A stretch of 46,448 nucleotides of DNA from Elusimicrobiaceae bacterium (GTDB lineage: Bacteria; Elusimicrobiota; Elusimicrobia; Elusimicrobiales; Elusimicrobiaceae). The notes below the pieces were generated by a model. It saw only the letters and a list, made by a program, of their open reading frames with translations, searched no databases and was not told the origin of the DNA. Where the stretch lies: contig JAEELM010000002.1 of NCBI GenBank assembly GCA_016282685.1, positions 1-46,448 of the forward strand, read 5' to 3'. Below, piece by piece: positions 40,952 through 46,448 of this stretch (position 1 is its first letter; every line of letters starts with the position of its first letter). A program made the translations under genes and the position numbers.

Positions 40952-42025
40952 ATGGAAATTGGTATCGTTGGATTGCCCAATGTGGGAAAATCGACCCTTT
41001 TTAATGCATTGACCTGTGCCGGCGCAGAAGCTAGCAATTATCCCTTTTGTACCATTGAGCCTAACGTAGGAATTGTGGCTATTCCGGATAAGCGTTTGGA
41101 CAAGTTATTTGAAATGTTCAAACCGCCCAAAAAGACGGCCGCTTTTATTAAATTCGTAGATATTGCCGGTATTGTAAAAGGGGCCAGCCAGGGGGAAGGG
41201 CTGGGAAATAAATTCTTGGCAAATATCCGTGAAGTAGACGCCATTATTCATGTCGTACGTTTATTTGAAGACGAAAATGTGACCCATGTTATGAACTCCG
41301 TGGATCCTTTGCGCGATATTGAAGTAATTAATACGGAACTCATGTTGGCCGATTTGGAAACGGCCACTAAGATTTGTGACCGTTTGGCTTCCAATGCCAA
41401 GTCCGGCAAGAAAGATGCGGTAGCTGCGTGGGAACGGATGAAGGAAATTAAGGCAGCGTTGGAAAACGGGAAGATGGTTTCTTCTTTGGGGTTGGAGCCG
41501 GAAGAACTTAAAGAATACCAATTTTTAACTTCAAAGCCGGTATTATATGTAGGGAATAATTCCGAGAAACGCAACGTGGAAAACGCAGAAAAAGTGGCCA
41601 AATACGCCAAAGAGAACGGATCGGGCTTTGTGGAGCTTTCCGTTAAGTTTGAGGCGGATATTGCTGAATTTTCCGCGGAAGAAAAGAAAGCTTTTTTGGC
41701 CGAAACTGGGAACGATTATACAGGCCTGGAAAAAATTGTGCGCGAAGGAATGAAACTTTTAAACCTGTGCACCTACTTTACAGCTGGTCCCGAAGTGGAA
41801 GTGCGCAGTTGGCTGATTCCCGTCGGGTGTACTGCTCCGCAAGCGGCCGGCAAAATCCATAGTGACTTTGAAAAGGGATTTATTCGCGCAGATGTTTACA
41901 CATATGATGACCTTGAAAAATACGGCAGTGAAAAAGCCCTGCGTGAGCATGGTCTTATTCGCAGTGAAGGCAAAGACTATATTGTGAAGGACGGCGACGT
42001 TTGCCTGTTTAAAATTAATGCCTAA
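40952..42025 (+). CDS. ychF: redox-regulated ATPase YchF
   Basis: Obg-family P-loop protein that prefers ATP and binds ribosomes. The 357-residue protein has the P-loop GLPNVGKST (residues 6-14), the G3 DIAGIVKGASQGEGLGNKFLANIREVDAI, and the C-terminal TGS domain with LNLCTYFTAGPEVEVRSWLIPVGCTAPQAAG and the family ending KDYIVKDGDVCLFKINA. TAGGAG precedes the ATG. Overlaps the next gene by eight bases. Confidence 0.96.
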   Translation: MEIGIVGLPNVGKSTLFNALTCAGAEASNYPFCTIEPNVGIVAIPDKRLDKLFEMFKPPKKTAAFIKFVDIAGIVKGASQGEGLGNKFLANIREVDAIIHVVRLFEDENVTHVMNSVDPLRDIEVINTELMLADLETATKICDRLASNAKSGKKDAVAAWERMKEIKAALENGKMVSSLGLEPEELKEYQFLTSKPVLYVGNNSEKRNVENAEKVAKYAKENGSGFVELSVKFEADIAEFSAEEKKAFLAETGNDYTGLEKIVREGMKLLNLCTYFTAGPEVEVRSWLIPVGCTAPQAAGKIHSDFEKGFIRADVYTYDDLEKYGSEKALREHGLIRSEGKDYIVKDGDVCLFKINA

Positions 42026-43238
42026 GATAACCTGTAAACATTTTGGTACGTGCGGCGGATGTGCGCTGCTCAACTTGTCCTACGAGGATCAAGTAGATAA
42101 AAAACGTGCCAAACTGAAAGAAACTCTAAAAGATTTTTGGACACAAGAAATCCCTGTTACCACAACGGACAATCCCGTCTATTTCCGTAATAAGGTGGAG
42201 CTTGGTTTTTGCCACCAAGTCAAATGGCGGGAGGATTACAAAAAAAATGATCCGGAAAATAAAACGCGGCCGCTTGAGTTTGAACAAACATTGGGATTTA
42301 AACTCAAAGGGCGCTGGGACAGAGCCGTCGATTTGCAAGAATGTTTCTTGTTTAGTGACAAATTAGTTCCGCTGGTAGATGCTATCCGTGCCTGGGCCGC
42401 AAAAGAAAATCTCTCTTACTATGACCAACGCAAACACACGGGTATTTTGCGCCATCTTATGGTGCGCGAAGGCAAAAACACCGGTGAACAAATTGTGGTG
42501 CTTTTCGTAACGGACGATTTCAACGAGAAAACTTTTGTGGCCGCGGTGGAGTCTGTTCTTCCCAATGCCAACATTATGGCGGCCGTCAATAACGGTCTTG
42601 CCGATACGGCCGAGCCGGAAAGTTTACGCGTACTAAAAGGCAAAGACCATATTTTTGAAAAAATTATGTTGACGGGCGCAAACGGCAAAACCGAGCGCGA
42701 AGTTATTTTTAAACTTTCTCCGCAATCCTTTTTTCAAACCAATACGTCTACTGCACAAAAAATGTATTCCAAAGTACGCGGGGTTGTCAAACAAATTGCC
42801 CCCAAACGGATTTATGATTTGTACGGCGGAGCAGGCAGTTTTTCACTTTCCTGTGCAGATTTGTGCGAGAAAAGTATTTGTGTGGAAAGTGTAGCCCCGG
42901 CTATTTACAACGGCATTGAAAACGCCAAACTAAACAATGTAAAAAATGTGCAATTTTTCTGCTCCCGCGTGGAAGATTTTGTAAAAGAGCAACCTATAGA
43001 AAAAAAGGACGCACTTATTATTTTGGACCCACCCCGCAGCGGCATGCATCCGCGTGCGTGTAAGGCGGTAGCGCAGAGCGGTGTGGAAAATGTGCTCTAT
43101 ATTTCCTGTAACCCCGTTACATTAGCCACGGACCTTAAAACGCTTACGCAATACTATGATATTTTGCACGTGGAAGCGTTTGATTTTTTCCCGCATAGCG
43201 AACACATAGAAACATTTGTGCAGCTGAAATTAAAATAA
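42018..43238 (+). CDS. rlmD: RlmD/TrmA-family RNA (uracil-C5)-methyltransferase
   Basis: SAM-dependent m5U methyltransferase, probably of 23S rRNA U1939 (or another RNA uridine). The 406-residue protein starts with the Fe-S cluster pattern C6-x5-C12-x2-C15 (FGTCGGCALLNLSYEDQ) and a later ECF as fourth ligand; then SPQSFFQTNTSTAQKMY, SAM motif IYDLYGGAGSFSLSCA, LDPPRSGMHPRA and the catalytic-Cys block LYISCNPVTLATDL. There is no N-terminal TRAM domain, unlike E. coli RlmD, so RlmD versus RlmCD/TrmA specificity is open. Confidence 0.87.
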   Translation: MPKITCKHFGTCGGCALLNLSYEDQVDKKRAKLKETLKDFWTQEIPVTTTDNPVYFRNKVELGFCHQVKWREDYKKNDPENKTRPLEFEQTLGFKLKGRWDRAVDLQECFLFSDKLVPLVDAIRAWAAKENLSYYDQRKHTGILRHLMVREGKNTGEQIVVLFVTDDFNEKTFVAAVESVLPNANIMAAVNNGLADTAEPESLRVLKGKDHIFEKIMLTGANGKTEREVIFKLSPQSFFQTNTSTAQKMYSKVRGVVKQIAPKRIYDLYGGAGSFSLSCADLCEKSICVESVAPAIYNGIENAKLNNVKNVQFFCSRVEDFVKEQPIEKKDALIILDPPRSGMHPRACKAVAQSGVENVLYISCNPVTLATDLKTLTQYYDILHVEAFDFFPHSEHIETFVQLKLK

Positions 43239-43248
43239 AGGATATTTT

Positions 43249-43776
43249 ATGCAAAAACCTGGTTTTTGGCGTGTAGCAGTGGCATATTTGGTAGATATGG
43301 GGTTGTTATGTGTAATTGATATCGTTTGGTTGATTATCATCGCATATTCTTTGCCGGAAAATCTATGGTTGTTAAGTTTTATAGTTCCCTACGTAGGATA
43401 CTTTATGATATTAGAGGGAAGGAAGGGGTATTCTGTAGGGAAAAGTATTGTGAATTTACGTGTGCAAAATGTAAAAAATAATTTTCCTGTTTGGCGTACC
43501 TGTGGTGCATATAGTTTGGATAGCATGTTGTTTATGATTTTTGTTATATCTTGTCTGATTGTTGGGGTTAATATTGCGCCAGATGTAACACATCATTTTT
43601 CTTCGTTGCGATATGGCGACGGGTCCGGACAATTGGTTGTTGTGATTTGTACTGTAGTGATAGGTGCTCCGTTTTTGATTTTAACCTATTATGTATTTTT
43701 TGAAACATTATTCAGTGGTTCTCTAGGTAAAAAACTAATGGGGTTGCGAGTAGTACGGAAAGAAGAAATAAAATGA
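43249..43776 (+). CDS. RDD family membrane protein with two G-K-x-x-x-x-L-R-V motifs
   Basis: A 175-residue membrane protein with about four hydrophobic segments. The RDD pattern R8-x-x-A11-x-x-x-D16 is in FWRVAVAYLVDMGLL. RDD proteins usually have one conserved loop of the form T-x-G-K-x-x-x-G-x-x-V; here there are two, YSVGKSIVNLRVQN (around residue 64) and SGSLGKKLMGLRVVRK at the C-terminus. Function of the family is unclear (some are linked to ion or solute transport). AAAGGA precedes the ATG; it overlaps the helicase gene by ATGA. Confidence 0.7.
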   Translation: MQKPGFWRVAVAYLVDMGLLCVIDIVWLIIIAYSLPENLWLLSFIVPYVGYFMILEGRKGYSVGKSIVNLRVQNVKNNFPVWRTCGAYSLDSMLFMIFVISCLIVGVNIAPDVTHHFSSLRYGDGSGQLVVVICTVVIGAPFLILTYYVFFETLFSGSLGKKLMGLRVVRKEEIK

Positions 43777-46259
43777 CCGTAGAAGAAGCTTTAAATTCCT
43801 TAAATCCGCAACAGCGAGAGGCTGCCCTGTACGACGGGGGGCCGTGCCTTATTGTAGCTGGTGCGGGTACGGGCAAAACCAAAACTTTAACCACCAAAAT
43901 CGCCAAATTAATTGAGGACGGTTACCATCCCGCACGTATCTTGGCCGTTACATTTACCAACAAAGCAGCCGGCGAAATGCGCGAGCGTGTACACCAGTTG
44001 GTGGGGGAAAATGCTGCCCGGCGCGTGTGGATTCATACGTTCCACTCGTTTGGGGTACGGGTGCTTAGGCAACACGCAGAGAAAATAGGCCTTACCAAAG
44101 ATTTTGCTATTTATGATGATGCGGACCAGAAAAAAGTTGTCACGCTTATCCTGCAGGAAATGGGTGTTAAAGAGCCCAAGAAAGAGGTAGGGCAACTTGT
44201 CAGTGCGATTTCCCGTGCCAAAGATGAGATGGTCTCTGCGCAAACGCTCATGCAACGGGCCATGGCTTCTGGTATGGACGGCCCCATCCGCGTGGCAGAA
44301 GTGTACCAGCGTTATGAGCAAAAACTCAAAGCGGCCGGTGCGCTGGATTTTGGGGATCTTTTAGTTAAAACCATGGTTCTATTGCGGGACCATGAAGACG
44401 TACGCACTTATTACCAAGATTTCTTTCAATATATTTTGGTGGATGAATACCAGGATACGAACCATACCCAATACTTAATTACCAAGACACTGGCAGCCAA
44501 ACACCGTAAACTGTGCGTTGTGGGGGATCCGGATCAGAGTATCTATTCCTGGCGTGGGGCCAACATTCGCAACATTTTGGAATTTGAAAAAGATTTTAAA
44601 GATGCCAAAATTATTACATTGGAGCAAAACTACCGCTCTACCAAAGTGATTTTGGATGCTTCCAATCGCCTAATTACAAAAAATAAAAAACGTAAAGATA
44701 AAAATTTGTTTACCCAACAAGGTCAAGGAGACCCGATAGAAGTGCGTGCCTGCCTAAGTGAAGGAGACGAAGCCCGTTGGGTAAGCCATACCATCAAAGC
44801 CCTTGTAGAAAATGAGGGTGAAAGTCTAAAAGATATGGCAGTTTTTTACCGTACCAATGCGCAAAGCCGCAGTTTTGAAGATTATTTTCGCCGTTATCAA
44901 ATTCCCTATCGCTTAATTGGTACGGTCCGTTTCTATGACCGGAAAGAAATCAAAGATATTCTTTGTTACGCGCGTTTGTTGGTCAACTCGGCCGATAACG
45001 TAAGCCTTTTACGTATTATTAACACCCCCACGCGTGGGTTGGGCAGCGTGGCACAAGCACGGCTGTTGGAATATGCCAATGCCAACGGTCTTTGCTTGTA
45101 TGATGCTTTGAAAAAAGCCGCTTTTGTGCCGGGAGTGACTGCCATGGCCCAAAAAGCATCTATCAAACTGGTGCAGTTGTTTGAAAACTGGAAAAACGAC
45201 ATGCTTTTTACTGCTCCGGCAGATATTTTTCATAAAATTTTGGTGGAATCCGGGTATTTGGACAGTGTAAAAGCCGAAGTAGAAAAAGACCCGGAAGCCG
45301 AGTCCCGCTTGCAAAACTTAGATGCTCTTATCAACGCAGTTAAAGAGTACGAAGAACGCTGTGAACGCGGCGAAAAAGAACCTTCCGTAGCTGATTTCCT
45401 GCAAGAAATTTCTCTCCTTTCCGGCGAAGATGACACCAACGCTTCTGCCGAAGGGGCCGTTACTTTAATGACCGTTCACCTGGCCAAGGGGTTGGAGTTC
45501 ACAGATGTGTTTGTAACAGGGTTGGAAGAAAATTTATTTCCTATCGGTTGTGACAGCGAAGATGATATGGAAGAAGAACGTCGGTTGTGTTATGTGGCCA
45601 TGACACGGGCCAAAAAGCGTTTGTTCTTAACGTATGCACAAATGCGGCGCAAATTTGGGCAGTTGCAACAAAATACCCCTTCGCGTTTTCTGTTTGAAAG
45701 CGGATTAGTGGATGAAAGTGAAGTGCAAGAGTCTGTGCAACCCCGTTTTACGGACCATCACGCCAAATACGGCTTGTACGGCGGCTCCACTTCCGGCGGT
45801 TATCAAGGGGGCAATTATCGGCGCCGTTCTTTTTACGGCCGCAGCAGAGGAGACAGTGACGAAACACAAGAATATTCCTCCAAGCGTCGGTTTGAGAAAC
45901 AATATGACGAGTACGGTTATGAAATTGAACCCAACCAAGATTTAGACTATACCCAAGATTTTCCTTCTTATGGGGTAAGTTCTTCTCATGCATCTTCTAC
46001 ACAAGAAACTACTTATAAACTTTCGGACCCGCGTCGCGTGTCCGGCTATGTTCCTCCCCAGCCGCAAACGCCTGCAGCCCCGGCCGAGAAAAATGCTGAC
46101 GGTGTAGCCGTTGGCGGGCTTGTTAAGCACGGTGTATTTGGGCAAGGCAAAATTGTGCAAATTGTCGGTTCCGGAGAGAGTGCCAAAATTACCGTTGTAT
46201 TTGGGAACGGTACCCGCCGTACATTTATGCTCAAGTTTGCCCCTTTGGAAATACTGTAA
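43773..46259 (+). CDS. pcrA: UvrD/PcrA-type ATP-dependent DNA helicase
   Basis: SF1A 3'-5' helicase for repair and replication-fork clearance. The 828-residue protein has the Q-motif LNPQQREAALY, Walker A AGAGTGKT (residues 29-36), VTFTNKAAGEMRER, HTFHSFGVRVL, DEYQDTN, GDPDQSIYSWRGA, EQNYRS, TVHLAKGLEF and YVAMTRAKK. From about residue 660 to 780 it is a low-complexity tail rich in Gly, Tyr, Arg and Ser, followed by the usual PcrA C-terminal Tudor-like domain (VKHGVFGQGKIVQIVG ... GTRRTFMLKFAPLE). Start overlaps the RDD gene stop (ATGA). Confidence 0.95.
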   Translation: MTVEEALNSLNPQQREAALYDGGPCLIVAGAGTGKTKTLTTKIAKLIEDGYHPARILAVTFTNKAAGEMRERVHQLVGENAARRVWIHTFHSFGVRVLRQHAEKIGLTKDFAIYDDADQKKVVTLILQEMGVKEPKKEVGQLVSAISRAKDEMVSAQTLMQRAMASGMDGPIRVAEVYQRYEQKLKAAGALDFGDLLVKTMVLLRDHEDVRTYYQDFFQYILVDEYQDTNHTQYLITKTLAAKHRKLCVVGDPDQSIYSWRGANIRNILEFEKDFKDAKIITLEQNYRSTKVILDASNRLITKNKKRKDKNLFTQQGQGDPIEVRACLSEGDEARWVSHTIKALVENEGESLKDMAVFYRTNAQSRSFEDYFRRYQIPYRLIGTVRFYDRKEIKDILCYARLLVNSADNVSLLRIINTPTRGLGSVAQARLLEYANANGLCLYDALKKAAFVPGVTAMAQKASIKLVQLFENWKNDMLFTAPADIFHKILVESGYLDSVKAEVEKDPEAESRLQNLDALINAVKEYEERCERGEKEPSVADFLQEISLLSGEDDTNASAEGAVTLMTVHLAKGLEFTDVFVTGLEENLFPIGCDSEDDMEEERRLCYVAMTRAKKRLFLTYAQMRRKFGQLQQNTPSRFLFESGLVDESEVQESVQPRFTDHHAKYGLYGGSTSGGYQGGNYRRRSFYGRSRGDSDETQEYSSKRRFEKQYDEYGYEIEPNQDLDYTQDFPSYGVSSSHASSTQETTYKLSDPRRVSGYVPPQPQTPAAPAEKNADGVAVGGLVKHGVFGQGKIVQIVGSGESAKITVVFGNGTRRTFMLKFAPLEIL

Positions 46260-46277
46260 AAATTTGTTAATTTCCTC

Positions 46278-46306
46278 TTGAAAAAAATAGGTTTTTTACT
46301 TATACT
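46278..46306 (+). promoter_or_regulatory. promoter for the pilin-like gene at the window end
   Basis: TTGAAA (46278-46283) and TATACT (46301-46306) with 17-base spacing, 34 bases before the ATG. Just downstream, at about the transcription start, are the palindrome TGACGTCA (46312-46319) and a second CGTCATA (46323-46329), a possible operator. Confidence 0.65.
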
Positions 46307-46340
46307 ATAAGTGACGTCATAGCGTCATAAGGAGAGTATT

Positions 46341-46448
46341 ATGAATAAAGGGTTTACATTAATTGAATTATTGGTTGTGGTGTTAATTATCGGTATTTTG
46401 GCGGCCGTTGCGTTGCCACAATACGAGAAAGCCATTGAAAAAGCACGC
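46341..46448 (+). CDS. type IV pilin-like protein (5' part, cut by window end)
   Basis: The first 36 codons of a prepilin: [20 protein letters not shown] with the peptidase site after G4 and Glu at +5, then [16 protein letters not shown]. This leader and helix are close to canonical PilA/PilE. AAGGAGAG precedes the ATG and a good promoter lies upstream. The rest of the gene is outside the window, so length and C-terminal domain cannot be judged. Confidence 0.9.
   Translation, partial: MNKGFTLIELLVVVLIIGILAAVALPQYEKAIEKAR

Overview
The window looks like a chromosomal segment of a low-to-medium GC, Gram-negative, anaerobic, probably gut-associated bacterium. The best guess is the phylum Elusimicrobiota (an Elusimicrobium-like lineage). 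This is inferred from the gene mix: a full elongasome cluster, a ferredoxin-dependent 2-oxoacid oxidoreductase, solitary type IV pilin-like genes with FTLIEL leaders, and periplasmic/outer-membrane style proteins such as AsmA. No rRNA or marker phylogeny could be run.

Layout. 1-3.9 kb: end of the ribosomal operon (rpsM, rpsK, rpsD, rpoA, rplQ) running into mreB, then a hairpin terminator. 3.9-12.4 kb: mreC, mreD, a PBP2, rodA, a DUF2344 radical-SAM-linked protein, ribonuclease G and a secreted N-acetylmuramoyl-L-alanine amidase, i.e. a cell-elongation cluster. 12.5-15.2 kb: a pair of half-size ChrA transporters, a secreted protein that reads as a catalytically dead trypsin-fold protease, and a YgjP-type metallopeptidase on the minus strand. 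15.2-20.3 kb: glycine cleavage genes gcvT, gcvH, gcvPA, gcvPB followed by a lipoate ligase-family gene that could supply the H-protein cofactor. 20.3-25.0 kb: a membrane HExxH protein, an AsmA-like protein, pyrE and an RlmI-like methyltransferase.

25.1-30.6 kb (minus strand) is the most unusual part: seven consecutive paralogous genes for secreted proteins of about 240-275 residues. I do not recognise the family. Each protein has a signal peptide, an invariant C-x2-W-x-G-C motif, and two homologous halves that each end in a P-x-x-I-K-x-F-P type motif. The genes are packed 10-30 bases apart or overlap, nearly all with good ribosome binding sites, between a promoter-like region beside tRNA-Phe and a strong bidirectional terminator, so they look like one operon.

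30.8-46.4 kb: tRNA-Phe, a free-methionine sulfoxide reductase, a four-subunit 2-oxoacid:ferredoxin oxidoreductase operon, an MFS transporter, three solitary pilin-like genes (the last cut by the window end), trmL, an alpha-glucan phosphorylase, a DUF1646 transporter preceded by tRNA-Glu, ychF, an RlmD/TrmA-family methyltransferase, an RDD membrane protein and a PcrA/UvrD helicase. No CRISPR array, insertion sequence, prophage or replication origin was seen. No gene-free stretch exceeds 300 bases; the longest, 30628-30885, holds a putative promoter, an inverted repeat and tRNA-Phe.
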